Assembly: GCF_016086655.4 (NCBI RefSeq)
Contig: NC_052140.2
Span: 11,842,001 to 11,906,000, forward strand
Direction: 5' to 3'
Length of the DNA stretch: 64,000 bases
DNA from: Lepeophtheirus salmonis
Lineage: Eukaryota > Arthropoda > Copepoda > Siphonostomatoida > Caligidae
Shown here: positions 32,905-44,074 of the stretch, one piece after another
Numbering within the stretch: the first letter of the stretch is position 1
Layout of the letters: every line of letters begins with the position of its first letter
Notes under the pieces: model-generated
Database searches by the model: none
Told to the model about the DNA's origin: nothing
Seen by the model: the letters and a program-made list of their open reading frames with translations, nothing else
Translations under genes and position numbers: made by a program

Positions 32905-33301
32905 AATTAGTCAAACGTTAGTGAATGCAAATATTAAACGTCATAAAACTCTAGATTTTAATATATCTGTTCTAGAGGTTGGGAGGACAGTACAGATTCA
33001 AAGTTCCGTTTCAAAAAAGTGGAACGATATTGGAAACATTATTAAACAAAATAATATAACTTATCTAATTTGTCTCAATAATAGGAGAACTTATTGGAGG
33101 ACTAGGAAGTTTCTACGTTTGTTTGGTGGAGAAGAGGAGAAGAATGACAGTAAAGGAGGATGTAAAAATATTGTTAGTAAAAAGGAAATTGAGAAACAAC
33201 CTGAAGAAACCGATCATGTTTTGTATGTAGTATTGGAGAAAGAGAGATTCTTATATATATTGATGTATTTCATACTTCTAGTAACTCGTGTAAAGGAATA
33301 A
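32905..33301 (+). pseudogene. Integrase C-terminal tail of the gypsy-like element
   Basis: Same frame as the protease. LDFNISVLEVGRTVQIQS, SVSKKWNDIGNIIKQNN and RRTYWRTRKFLRLF match the carboxy-terminal GPY/F-like tail that follows the integrase core in Ty3/gypsy pol. The tail ends in a charged stretch (GGEEEKNDSKGG, KKEIEKQPEETD). The frame from 32921 is open for 126 codons to the stop at 33301. The in-frame joining of protease to integrase tail implies an internal deletion of roughly two to three kilobases compared with a complete element. The product would have no enzymatic core. Confidence 0.65.
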
Positions 33302-33334
33302 TAAAGTGTACAGTTTTAATATAGACCACGATGG

Positions 33335-33635
33335 AGCAAGGTGCATAAGTCTTACTCCTACAGATTATAATACCATTCTAGTCTTGTTTCTCGTGCTATC
33401 ACCTTTCTTGGACCTCATCCACCACTTATGAACAGTTCTGTAGGGTATATCCATTTCACTAGCAACCTTTTTGATTGATGATCCATCCTATATACTACCC
33501 ACAGACTATCATTTGATCTCCAAATCCTTTTTTTTTGTGTATTTTTGAAACTTTTTGTGCAACAAATATATCTGTTCGAATTAACATGAGAAAAATAGGC
33601 AGATTAATCAATGTACCATTTATTTTGAGACATAG
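33335..33635 (-). pseudogene. Tc1/mariner-like helix-turn-helix remnant
   Basis: Minus-strand frame reads DGSSIKKVASEMDIPYRTVH then KWWMRSKKGDSTRNK near 33400-33490, a helix-turn-helix of the pipsqueak or Tc1 type. The outer end on the same strand begins CTACACTATGTCTCAAAATA (33638 inward), which has the look of a Tc1-type terminal repeat. No catalytic motif is present. It lies immediately after the gypsy-like remnant, but the opposite orientation and separate end suggest another element. Confidence 0.45.
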
Positions 33636-33674
33636 TGTAGTTTGCTGATTTTCTTATAATTATATAGCTAATGC

Positions 33675-34010
33675 AAACTTGCACCAGTTGGAAAAATAAT
33701 AAAACAGTTTACAAATTTCATGTCCCAAATATTTGGAAAGGGCACGGAGCCATTCATGGTATCCGCTCCGAGAGCGACAACAAAACAATTGCTTGACCAC
33801 TGGGACAAAGTGAGACGTTTTTTTCGCAAGGTTAGGATGGAATCAGATGCTCCTAAACTACTTGGATCCCTGCCACACTTCAGAAAAAAAATTTCAAATG
33901 TTTTCAAGACAATTTTGACGAGTTTATCTCGCCGAATTTTTGGCTTCCAAATACGATACGATGTACAAAACTTTGGCATGCACGGATAATTACTTTTTTT
34001 GGAAACCAAG
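33675..34010 (+). pseudogene. Internally deleted mariner (10.8-kb family), copy 2
   Basis: The 5' part (AATATTTGGAAA(A/G)GGCAC and ATTGCTTGACCACTGGGACA) matches the 10.83-kb copy and the 61.1-kb copy. The frame then jumps straight to the C-terminal core (CHTSEKKFQMF-like, DEFISPNFWLPNT near 33870-33960). The whole DNA-binding and first catalytic region is deleted. Both strands contain open frames of 89-119 codons here; the minus-strand one is antisense. Confidence 0.6.
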
Positions 34011-34161
34011 CATATACCAAGCATCACGAATGGCTGAATATAGGATATCCCATTTTAAATGTCAGGTAATGTTGAACCTCATTTCGACTAGATCCCAACA
34101 ATTACATTCAAGGTGGATAGGGGTTTCGTGTAGAGGGAGGACACATTGGCTTCCCTCATAA

Positions 34162-35560
34162 ATTTTTGAATTAGGGGTAGCCGAATTCTTGTGTTTTAAT
34201 GGGAATGTGACAATGAGTACTGTCTTTTTACTATTTAGATTTCCATTTGAGTCATTAGTTGAACAATTTTTTGCTACTGGGTGAAAGAAGTATGGCTGTA
34301 TAATTTTTCAATCAAACGCTATAACTCCAAGGACTATTATTTAATACATTTTTTTAAGCAGGTCATCCCTGAAAGCCATAGGTCATTTTGGCCATTTTCA
34401 CGATTTAACTATTACGCTTCAGAAAAGTTAAAATAGCAATGGATCTCTCAAATATTTTATTGATGGTTTCTTAAGCTATTAGGTGTTTGGGGACCTTACG
34501 TAGCTCCGGAGTTCTAGAAATTTTGTTTTTATCTTATCTTTGTGCATTAAAGTAAAAAGGGAATTTTCAGTTATGTACAAAATTGCCTCCTCTGAACCGG
34601 TCATCTTTCTTTACACTTAGACTGGATAAGGTTTTATATTTTCGTCTGGATCCATCCCAGCCCGAATAGTCTTGTCAATTTGTTACAACAATGTAGTATA
34701 TTTTTGAAAAGTACTTGGGCGTACAGCATATCGATTACCCGTCATCTTTGATGCTCCTATGAGGACATTAAAAATACAACTACACCTTCATTTAAAGTAT
34801 TTTATACCCTTCTGAAGGATTATGTATTTTCATTCGTTCCCATGTAAATATTCAATGAATTATTTATGTCTGATGTTCTTTGCATTTTTTTCCCGCCCAC
34901 TCTGTGCAAATATAATGCATAAGTGTATTTCAAAATGATTGACGTTTAATCAACTTCTCTTTTCATTGACAAACAAATATACACATATTTTTACGAGAAA
35001 AATGATTAATAGGTATTCCTAAACGATATTTAAATGTAACAAATTTGTGGCTTTGATCTTAACATGAGGTCGACACTCAAAAATTATTCATAAAGGCCAA
35101 AGATGACTTGGCCTTTTTTAAAGGTAAAATAGAACATTCTCCATTTTTATTAAAAAAACTATCTTGAAAAAAAAAAAATTGCACTTTTAATATCCTAAAG
35201 AAGTAAAAATATTTTTTTTAATCTAATTTTATAAAAGAAAATAATTCAAAATATCTATTCGACCCTAGACGTCATACAATTTGGCCAGCCTCACTTAGGA
35301 CATTTCAAACTTTGTCCACTGGGGCCATCTTATGAACTAGAGATACATAGATTCATCGGTATTTGGGAAATACTCCTAATTATATGTTAAAAATAAAAAA
35401 CAACGTTCAGATAGGCAACTATAAAAATACTCACACGTTAAAAAAAGCTTAACATTTACAAGTCTAGTGATTAGTACTCAAATAGCTACTTGAGTTAACA
35501 CAAAAAACATTAATATACATGAACGTTGTTTACTTAAATTACAACAGTGATTACTATCTG
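34162..35560. other. Stretch without a supported gene
   Basis: AT-rich with a mid-GC patch (34080-34190 and 34360-34700). No protein-like frame longer than about 30 codons was found on either strand. Confidence 0.45.
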
Positions 35561-35564
35561 GACG

Positions 35565-35890
35565 TGCTAGAGACCAAGGTGAAGTCGTCGATCAACTCGT
35601 CTCCCGGCCACAAGTCAACAAAAGTTTCAAATGGCTCCAAGACAATTTAGACCACATTATCTTGCCAGTTTTTTGGCCTCCAAACTCGCCAAATCTGAAT
35701 GCCATTGAATTTTTTGGGTCGGGTGCGATCCAATGGCAGACCAAAGGAACCCCTCTGCAATACCAAAGATGAACGAATCAGTCTGATCAAAAAGTTAATT
35801 CCAAGATTTGCCGAGGGACTAAGTAGCAAAGTCCTGCTCACGCTTTAAGCCTTGAAAAGAGACTGTATTTGAGGCTCAAAGTGAAACTTG
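35565..35890 (+). pseudogene. Mariner C-terminal remnant (10.8-kb family), copy 3
   Basis: The plus strand reads DVLETKVKSSINS, then after a shift QQKFQMAPRQF, and in a third frame NSPNLNAIEFFG in place of the third catalytic motif (near 35680-35720). It begins at GACGTGCTAGAGACCAAGG, identical to a stretch of the 10.8-kb copy (11476-11494). All three frames are needed to follow it, so it has at least two frameshifts plus stops. The first catalytic and DNA-binding parts are absent. Confidence 0.65.
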
Positions 35891-36980
35891 ACTGTAGCAT
35901 AAATTTTTGATGACATTTTCCCACCTCATTTTAGAGATCTTTATACTTTTTCCGCCGAAAGACGCTATGAAAAGTTGGAAAACCACTGATTGACAGTAAA
36001 TTATCATTAATTTTTCTGAATACATATTGATTAACAGGCATTAATTACATAATAGTGTAGTGAAAAGAAACCCATAATTTTCCCTATATACGACTTTAGT
36101 AATGTGTATCTTGCATTGATTGCGCGCTCGTCAAAGATGAACACCAGCAAAGAGAAGATACGCCATATTTTACAGTTTCCTTTGAAAAAAGAGAAACCGG
36201 AAGCCAAACGATTGAAAATGTAAATATTGTTTATGGTTCTGATACTTTAACAGGCAAACACGCAGTATTTTGGTTTCGTTGACTCTGTAGAGGTAATTTT
36301 GATGTCAAAAATTCACCACGCTCGGTAGCATAATGGCAAATGTCGAGATGTAAACACTGTTTTGATTGACAAGGACATAAACAATAATGAAAAAAAATAT
36401 AAATTAAAAATTTCTTTTTATTTCATGTAGTACTTTCTTGCAATACATTATTATTTCTTGATGCGTGCCAAATACCAATGCATTGTAATTGGTATCAGAA
36501 TTGACTTATTTTGAAGTATTAGAATTGTATTATTTTGAAGTATTAGAATCAGCACAATAATGTAAATAATAACTATTATTATAATAGTTTATATATCTTA
36601 TTAATCAAACAAAAAAATATCTAATTTTATTATTTCAAATGGTCAACCAATAAAATGGAAAGAGAATCATAGTAGTTAGAATATAATAACTTAGGTTTTA
36701 GACTAGGGGCTCCTATCTGTGGAGGCCCAGAAAGAAAACTATGATCTGTTTAATTTTAACAAATCATCAGTGAAACAATAATGGACTACATAACAAAGCT
36801 TCAGTCCATTTGTGAAAATAAAAGTTTACTCAGTAGTGCAGGCAATAGATATGAGCCAACTAGGAATAAGTTGACTCTTGAGCATGAAGAGGACGTAACT
36901 TTTTAAATATATTTTTTTTTAATTAAGGCTCATAAGCTTTTATATTATATAATAGTAAGACGTAACCGTATTTATTTACC
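35891..36980. other. Stretch without a supported gene
   Basis: Noncoding, AT-rich. A single repeat I unit (GGTAGCATAATGGCAAATGT) is at 36323-36342. TATTTTGAAGTATTAGAAT occurs twice in tandem near 36507-36550. Confidence 0.45.
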
Positions 36981-36984
36981 GTTA

Positions 36985-37215
36985 TTAATTCGTATTCAAT
37001 ATACGTTCTCCCTTGTTCCCTGTTATTACAATAATTCTTTTTGTGGATTTTTAATTTTTTGTTGTTACATTTTTGAATCTACAACCCATACCTTAAAAAA
37101 ATTTGCAGACACGGGGAATCGATCTGGTTTTATTAAAAAAATCTATTTATTTGTGCAAAAAAAAACTTGCTCTCCAGAGCTCAGTAATTTGGTCTGACCA
37201 GAATACAACATGGCC
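36985..37215 (+). repeat. Repeat C, copy 2
   Basis: Partner of 22995-23230 in the same orientation. Confidence 0.65.
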
Positions 37216-37325
37216 TTCAGTACGTACTTCATCATTCCAAACAACTTTTATATTATGTTTAAAGTCTTTATTTGTCTCTGTTTTTGAAATAAATACCTTT
37301 ATCCTATTTGTTTTTATTATCGTAC

Positions 37326-37364
37326 ATAATATCTACTATAATATTATATTATAGTAGATATTAT
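37326..37364. repeat. Perfect 17-bp inverted repeat (hairpin)
   Basis: Arms ATAATATCTACTATAAT and ATTATAGTAGATATTAT are separated by 5 bp. It could fold as a cruciform. No gene end with coding support adjoins it, so a terminator role is not claimed. Confidence 0.75.
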
Positions 37365-37619
37365 ATAATAAAATATATGTAGGTAGAGGGATTGAGTTAT
37401 AAGTTACGTAAATAAATATTTTAGTTTATATTTATTCTTCTTCCAATGAACCTTTGGGTACGTGTTGACCCACTGCAATAAAAAATTCGGGCAATTAATA
37501 AAACGTGATCGGATGTATTAAAACACACACAAAAAATATGACGAGTAAAGTGAGCATTAATAATAAAATATTTAGAAAAATAACAACAAGTAAAAACTTA
37601 GTCAAGAGTCTGCAATTCA

Positions 37620-37995
37620 CATTCAAAGCAATTACTTCTCAAAAGTTTCATAAGATTTAATAATTCCTTTCAAAATGTTCAAATATTTTGCTCATATTTA
37701 TGGAAGCATCGTACGAAAACCGCTCCATATTTCCATTTATATCCTAACACATTTGGAATCCTCAAAGAAAAAGTCAAGTATTGCACTGTAGCAGATATAA
37801 AAATTGTTTGCAATTCTTTAGTCTTCAGTGGTTAATAGACGCACTTCTTGTAGGCAATAAGGGCATTGACATAAGACAATGCAAAATCTAATGCCTTAAT
37901 ATTATCAGAAGAAGTCCTACTAGTTTATACTTCAAACAATATCATAGCTTTTGTTAAATTCAATGCAATGGGTCCCTTTAAAATCCAAACCTACA
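37620..37995 (-). pseudogene. Unrecognised coding-like segment
   Basis: The minus strand, after TTTGTTGATTGTTTGTAG (an acceptor-like sequence ending near 37991), reads VWILKGPIALNLTKAMILF, a TAA, TSRTSSDNIKALDFALSY, NALIAYKKC, a TAA, LKTKELQTIFISATVQYL, RIPNVLGYKWKYGAVF and RCFHKYEQN. The composition is protein-like over about 110 codons with three stops and no obvious frameshift. I do not recognise it. It may be a decayed host exon or a retroelement piece; chance in AT-rich DNA is also possible. Confidence 0.3.
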
Positions 37996-37999
37996 AACA

Positions 38000-39160
38000 A
38001 TCAACAAAGGTGTGAATGGTAGAATTAAAAGTTATCCCGGAGTCATTGGATGGAACGTCGTTTGCTCACATTTGAAGTTGTGCTGTGAAGCCCTTGTCAT
38101 CGTTTATAAGGAGCAAAAAGACTTGGATTTTCGTATGCCAAGGTCTACGTATAATCATAATGATGATTAATATATTTATGTATTTCCTCGTTAAGCCCTC
38201 ATTAATAAAAAGTTAAACAAAGAATCAATATCACAATCGTTTCATTTATTGTCATAATAGTTTGAAGAAAATGTAATTTCGTATTTTCCGACCTTTTCTA
38301 GCGAACTATGTATATCTTCTTCATTATTGATCACATTGGATCATACGATAAAGTGTTGCAAAATGTGTGAGTGTATACTACAAACGCATTCTAACTTTAT
38401 TTCACTTGTTAGGTTGAGTCCTGAATTATCATGCGTCGATAAAGGAGTTAGCATAGCAAGAAATTTGCCATATTTTATACTTTTACTGCCTGAAAGGGAA
38501 TCACGTGTCAAAAGTGACCAATACAATTTGTGATGGATATAAGACTGATATGCTTTCAGTTCGTGTTGCAAAACAGAGGTTTGGGCAATTTCCCTCTGGC
38601 AAAATGCAAAAGCACTTTTTTCCTATCCTAATATAATTTGTAGTATTATTAGAAAACGGGAAGAAAATCTATTTTCCTATCAATATATATATTTTTTATC
38701 TCGACAACTCCCATAGCTCAAAGGATCAAGTTTTCTTTTTCATTGACATCCGTTTTTCTTTCTTTTAAAACTATTTTGATAGTTGTATATTTTTTTAGAA
38801 TACAAGGCCAAATTAAGAATAATCTTAGATAATTCATGCCTTATTAGTTAGTTTATTAAGAAATTAGTTTTATTAGATTTGGATTGAGTTCGAACATAGA
38901 CATACAAAAATAAAAAATGTTTCAACAACTAAGTAAGTTTGACTACCCAAATAAAGCAGTCACTTATTTATACATGTTGGTAATTTCGGTTGGCTGGCCT
39001 TGGTATGGAGGCCCCTGACTTACAAAAGCATATTTTTTTAAAATTTATTATTATCTTCATTTTCTCAATTAAGGAATACAGAACAGATGACTCTTCTCTT
39101 CAGGGATGATCTTAAATCAATTTAATATATACGTCTAAATAAACTTACAAAATATCGAAA
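38000..39160. other. Stretch without a supported gene
   Basis: Overlapping frames of 68 (plus) and 76 (minus) codons at 38327-38571 show no recognisable motif. The rest is AT-rich noncoding sequence. Confidence 0.4.
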
Positions 39161-39161
39161 T

Positions 39162-39693
39162 AAGTGGATGGTCTGCAAACGACCTAACAAAGATACTAGA
39201 CATTTTTTCCGGATTTATTTTTCAACATAGTCTCATTGTACCTCTGTACTCTTCTGTGAGCAACGCTCCAATCTCTGTAACCCGCCCTAATAGTGATCAA
39301 TGTTTTTTTCTGCAAAATAAATGTTCAAGTATGTGCCTCTTCACTTGACAAAAATCTTTGTAGTCCACTGTTGGACAGTATGTTGGTTTCGGTCATATAT
39401 ATATATGTATATATAATGGTGTATCCAAGTTTCATCTATAGTAATTAATCGGCTCCATAACTTGGATATGTTGCCCCTAAACTCTGCCAACAGAGTGATA
39501 CTCGATTTTATCCATTTTCGCAATTTCACTCCCATCAACTCCCTCAAACGACTGTTTAATAACAAATACAGGTTCAAAATGGCTGAAACTTTGGCGAGTA
39601 ACTATCAACCGAGGATAAAAAGATGTGACCAGCTTTTATTTACGAGTGCTGTCATCTTCAGGTTGAGGTGGGAAACATTGCAGACGTCCCTCA
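39162..39693 (-). mobile_element. Deleted DD34D-type mariner with both ends (family P)
   Basis: The minus-strand copy has its 5' end near 39693 (inverse of AGGTTGAGGTGGGAAAC, the family P start) and a worn 3' end at 39163-39190 (GGATGGTCTGCAAACGACC). Inside, the frame 39577-39341 encodes LWSRLITIDETWIHHY, the first catalytic motif of classical mariners, followed by QWTTK. A C-terminal trace (LQRLERC to DYVEK) lies at 39225-39290. The amino DNA-binding half is shortened, and the second and third motifs are missing. A short (TA)n run has expanded inside the gene after HHY. Other family P ends: 44.25, 56.42, 57.21 and 63.32 kb. Confidence 0.7.
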
Positions 39694-39839
39694 TATCCTG
39701 TAAGAAAACCTATGTGGATACTTTAAATAAAGTTTAAAAATTATTTTCACTTCAAGCAATTGCAATCATCGTTTTTAGTTCAAAAATTGACTTTGGTGCG
39801 ATTCTTTAATTTAAAGTTATTTTACTAAAACAATCCATC

Positions 39840-40410
39840 TTCTCGTTTGTTCTTGAGCTCCTACATAAAATGCGCCGAATTTACAAGTATCCATCGATTC
39901 CGAGATATGTCTAAGTTATGATCAATGAAGCTTTTTTTTAAGTATTGCGTTATGTCTCAAAATTCAATGGTCGTTTACTATGATTATATATAATCCTTGT
40001 ACCAAGTTTCATCAAAATCGATTCGTATGTTTTCCTTTTATCGGAATGACTAACAAAAAAAAAAAACATAAACACAGTTCGACTTTGTTGGAAGAGGTAG
40101 TTTTCAAATCTTGAAGAAATTAAACTTCACCTAAATAGTTGATTTCATTTATTCCATTTTTATTTTATCAAAACCTCAACTTATTTGTGAGATTTTATTA
40201 CCTCCAAAAAGTTTTTGATCGAATTTGATCAAACTTGGTATGAAGATTATGTATATGGGCACAGTAACGGATCATATAATTTTGAGAGATCAAGGTCAAA
40301 ATAACACAATACAATAATATGCATAATCTACTATAGCTTTGAAAACAAATTGAGGTACATAACTCAATTTGATTTTAGGCAGAGGTTTTGCACTCTACCG
40401 AGTGCTCAAT
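39840..40410 (+). repeat. Repeat H, longest copy
   Basis: Ends at 40378-40402 with GGCAGAGGTTTTGCACTCTA and CCGAGTG. The body carries TTTTTGATCGAATTTGATCA, ACTTGGTATGAAGATTATG and a second ATCAAAATCGATTCGTATG-type block (40011-40032). No coding frame was found. Confidence 0.6.
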
Positions 40411-41237
40411 CTAGGTTTAACTATGCTTTATTTTATATGATATTGGGGGTTTTTTAGCGTTTCTTGTAAGAGTCAAATTATAAATGTGTCCCTAATGGCC
40501 TAGTATGGAAAAATAATTGTTTGCACAAAGAAATTATGTTGGTAATAGGAAAACAAAATGCTAAATATTTTTTCAATCTATTTCATGCATCAAATGTCAT
40601 CCCTGTATTTACTTTTCATGTCACATGAGAGCAAAACAAAAAACTTTGTAAAAAACAACAACTAATTTTTGGTTGAGATTACAATTTTTAATGCCTAAAT
40701 ATGCATTCATTAAGAATAAGTATTGGATTGTAAATCCAAAGGATTTTTTAGTGCACGAGTTTATATGTAGTAAGGAAATTCTGTGGGAGAGGACATCTAA
40801 TTATAAAGTTATTACTAGTAGGGTTGTATGAGTCTTTATTTATTCCGCGTACACTCTTCCAGTCAATGAACCGGTCCTTACGACCATCAGTCTTCATGAC
40901 TGAACTAGAACTGATTTTAATAAAAATAAGGAAAGTCATCAAGGACTAAACTTTACATGTTTTCAGGACTGATGTGCAGAACTCGACCGGACAGAGACTG
41001 AACTGAACGGAAATGTTGTCTTTAGTTCTAAAAAAGGACACAAAAGACAATAATCACTTCTGCGTTTGTTTATGAATGACAGAAATCATTTGGGGGATTT
41101 ATATACCAGGACAACTGTTATTATTTACCCATTTTAACGCACAAAGTATAGAAGTCCATGGAAGGATCCTGGGTGAATTAGGAAACAAGTTTATTTACTA
41201 TTAATTATTAAATTAAAAGCCAAAGAACATGTTTTAG

Positions 41238-41550
41238 TCAATTTATCCGCCCTCAGGATTGATGATGAGCTTCAAGCAGTTTCTGAAGCTGCTGCAAGCC
41301 CACGGTATGTACTCGGTCCTCATGGAGGCCCACGCCTTGCTGAGGAGGTCTTCAGGGCACGTTTGCTATTGCGGTGTCTCCTGAAGGACTTAGACTACAC
41401 GTGCACTTCGATGGAATAGTCTAGGATCTACTGCAGCCAGAAGTCCTTTGCCTAGAAGTGATGTTGATCTGGAGCCACTCTTGAGTTTTCGTTGTAGTGT
41501 GGCAGGTGGTCGTGCTGTTGGGAGAACCGACAAAGATAGATTTATAAGTT
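41238..41550 (-). pseudogene. Mariner C-terminal remnant (0.1-kb family), copy 2
   Basis: The minus strand runs through a QQHDHLPHY-like second motif near 41530, KDFWLQ, LDYSIEVHV with the third aspartate near 41410-41430, then SKSFRRHRNSKRALKTS and the ACSSFRNCLKLIINPEGG end near 41250. Stops interrupt several times. The order and wording match the 110-970 and 45.0-45.4-kb remnants, so these three are one subfamily. The 5' half is missing. Confidence 0.7.
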
Positions 41551-41569
41551 TTACGACTAAGTAATTTTG

Positions 41570-41725
41570 TGTCTATGGCCTTGGTTGATACGGGGTGTGG
41601 CTTGTATTTATTCCTTTTCTCTCATGGCTACTCCCTGTAGTTAGTGTACGTCTCGACAACTAAGCTGCTCTCCTCTAGAACATTCTTCCAATTTTCAGGG
41701 TTATCATGTTAATTTATGGTGTCTT
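41570..41725 (+). repeat. Dispersed repeat family A, copy 10
   Basis: Starts inside the family: ATGGCCTTGGTTGATACGGG, then CAACTAAGCTGCTCTCCTCT, CATTCTTCCAATTTTCAGGG and TTATCATGTTAATTT. The first half is missing; the mariner remnant lies immediately upstream. Confidence 0.75.
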
Positions 41726-41799
41726 TCTTTTTTACATGCTCAAAATGCTTAGTGCCTAGTGATGAGCATAGACACTTCAACAAGGGAAGGGCGTAGACA

Positions 41800-41870
41800 G
41801 ACAGCTGATGTTAACAAAGGTATTAATTCAGTAGTACAATAAGTTTCGCTCCCGCCTTCTCCTGGTGCTC
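41800..41870 (+). repeat. Repeat K, copy 2
   Basis: Partner of 20805-20872. Confidence 0.4.
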
Positions 41871-42530
41871 CACGAAATGCCCATTAGTACAGTCATACAA
41901 AAGGGAAAAATCCCAAATAACCCTTTTATAATAAATGAGTATCCGCCAGTTATATACTCTTGTAAATTTTTACAAGACGATGAGTAATTACTTCCAGGGC
42001 GTCCATATTTACGAGTCCACGGGTATGATAATTATTTGGATATATCCCTACACCTGAGATCAAATTTGTATATCCACCCTACATAATGTATGTATAAGAA
42101 ATTAGTTACATGACATGGAAAAATTAATTTCTTCAATATGAGAAGAAGAAGGGGTTTGCATTAAATCATGACAGTTATATATTGCTCTCAATTTAACTAA
42201 CTACTTTGTATTAACAGCAAAAAAAAAAATATTATTATACAAGCAATTTTGTAATTAATGATTGGTTTCTTACAACATAGTAAGTTTTCTTCATCTCTTT
42301 GTAGTGATTAGGGTTGAGATCTTGGTCTTAAGCGATTTTTCGAGAGCTATTTGTAAGGACATTACGGTACAGACCACGATCACAAACTGTAGACCAAAAA
42401 TTTAATGGTCTTCAAATCGTTGACCCATTTTTTGGTCACTATACTTTTGCCCGATTTTAAAGTCTCAATCTATGGAGCAATTTTCTCCCTAGTAAGTTGT
42501 AGAAATATGATGTACCCATGCAAAAAATAA

Positions 42531-44070
42531 AGGGTGCGGACTTCAAGAATTCACAATACTTATTTTTTTTTTTAAATAAGCATAACTTATTGAATATTTA
42601 ACTGATTTTATTGAAATAAACATCAAATTAATACATTTTCATGTTAGGAGTTCATTTATTCAAAGTAAGATCCCTCTGCCATAATGACTTGCTCCGCCCT
42701 GCTCCTGAATCTGCTGCAGGACCTCTTCACCAGGTTCTTCTCCATGCTTGTTGCCTTCTCTTTGATGGAGTCAATCAGGGCGTCCTTTGTACACTAAAGA
42801 AAAATAAAAAATAATTGACAAAATGAAGAGAAGATTCATCTACGATGGGAAAATGCGTGGCATAATATCATGGACTAGACTTCATGAAAAAAGTTATTGT
42901 GGGGGTCTTGGATTTGTAGACACCAAGAAACGTTGAATTATGAGCAATTTCAGATGGTTTAAAAGATCGAATGGGAGTCAAAGTACATGGGTAAGCATCA
43001 TAAAGGGGGTTATGAAAAGAAGATATGGTTATGATCTTCATGACCATCCGGAATATGGGCATGCCAACCTTATTAAATTATTTAAAATTAAATGAAGCTT
43101 TTGGTGTGGTATAGGTGCTACATGTTCGGAGTTGCTTGAGAATGTTTTATTGGGTATGAGAGGAGCGGAACCTCTCGTTCGAAACCCAAGAGTATTGCGG
43201 TTCTTTGGAGAACACTGTCGAAGGAAACTGAACAAAAGAGAATGGAACTTGGTGGGGGATATAAATTTGGAGGAGTTACCAAATGATGGGTGGCGTTGGT
43301 GTGTCCTGAAAGACCTGTGAATGCATTACTCCCATCAATAAGGAGTGTTTCGAAGGAGAGACTCATTTTAAAATAAATTTGGGATTTGATGGGGGATCAA
43401 CAAATGTGCCATTTTAAAAAGTATTCAAATCCCTTTGATTTCCCATTACACATGGTGGGTAAATTACAGGCTGATTACAAATTCACTGCCTACAAATAAT
43501 TGGGTGAAAAGAAGGGTACAAGTATTTGTAGACTGCTTGAGGAGGCAGAGGAGGATGATATTCATTTATTCATGAAGAGTCTTTATTCACAGAATCGAAG
43601 AATAAGAATTAAACAATATTTAGGAATTGTTGATGAGGGGAAGTCTCCTTATCGTCAGACTGAATGAAAGCCAATATTATTACCTTGCAATTGGTGGCCT
43701 CAATTTGTTAGACTATTATCGATTGAAAAGTAACCAAAAGCTCTGGATGGAAGTTTTATTGATTATGAATGGTCGATTTTAAATGACCAACTAGTTTTAG
43801 ATATGTAAATATTTTATGTAGGAATTTTATAATTGATGTTATTTTAAACATCTGTATGTTGCTGATTTTGAGTGTTTGTTTCTTTTAGAGGGTAGTTATG
43901 TTGCTTTTACTTTTATGTGTTTACTTTGAGGACAATAAACTGTCCTAACTCCGGACCAAGAAAAAAAAGGAGCCCTTTGTAGTGTGAGGACATCATTTAA
44001 TCTTTGCCTCAAAAACAGCCCGGAATAAATAGTTTAACTGATTTAAGTCTGGTGAGTTTTGAGGGTAGGA
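42531..44070 (-). pseudogene. Mariner C-terminus split by a LINE
   Basis: The minus-strand transposase end is in two pieces. The inner piece (44070-43974) reads ISLNYLFRAVFEAKIK (eroded third catalytic motif), a stop, then CPHTTK. After the LINE, the outer piece (42791-42640) continues DALIDSIKEKATSMEKNLV and RSCSRFRSRAEQVIMAEG to the native stop. The joined reading is the normal family carboxy terminus, which shows that the intervening 1.18 kb is an insertion. The 3' end on this strand is marked by AGGGTGCGGACTTCAAG at about 42529, a possible terminal repeat. Upstream parts are absent. Confidence 0.75.
42792..43973 (+). mobile_element. 5'-truncated LINE inserted in a mariner remnant
   Basis: The interior translates on the plus strand into a non-LTR retrotransposon carboxy-terminal region: GKMRGIISWTRLHEKSYCGG, LGFVDTKK, a stop, NFRWFKRSNGSQSTWVSII, GAEPLVRNPRVLRFFGEH, LPNDGWRWCVLKDL and further pieces to FIDYEWSILNDQLVLDM. 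The G-G-L-G-F-x-D motif after W-x-x-L is typical of the segment following the reverse transcriptase. An A-rich tail (AAGAAAAAAAA, about 43958-43968) and a probable 8-bp target duplication CCTTTGTA (42784-42791 and 43974-43981) mark the ends. The reverse transcriptase and endonuclease are missing, as expected for 5' truncation. Several stops show that it is old. Confidence 0.75.
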
Positions 44071-44074
44071 GTTA

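Noticed and set aside
33668..34027. Minus-strand 119-codon frame as an independent gene
   Set aside because: It lies opposite the deleted mariner copy, and its residues are what that sequence gives in antisense; no own motif was seen.
43038..43366. Minus-strand frames of 65-82 codons over the LINE
   Set aside because: They are antisense shadows of the plus-strand LINE protein.
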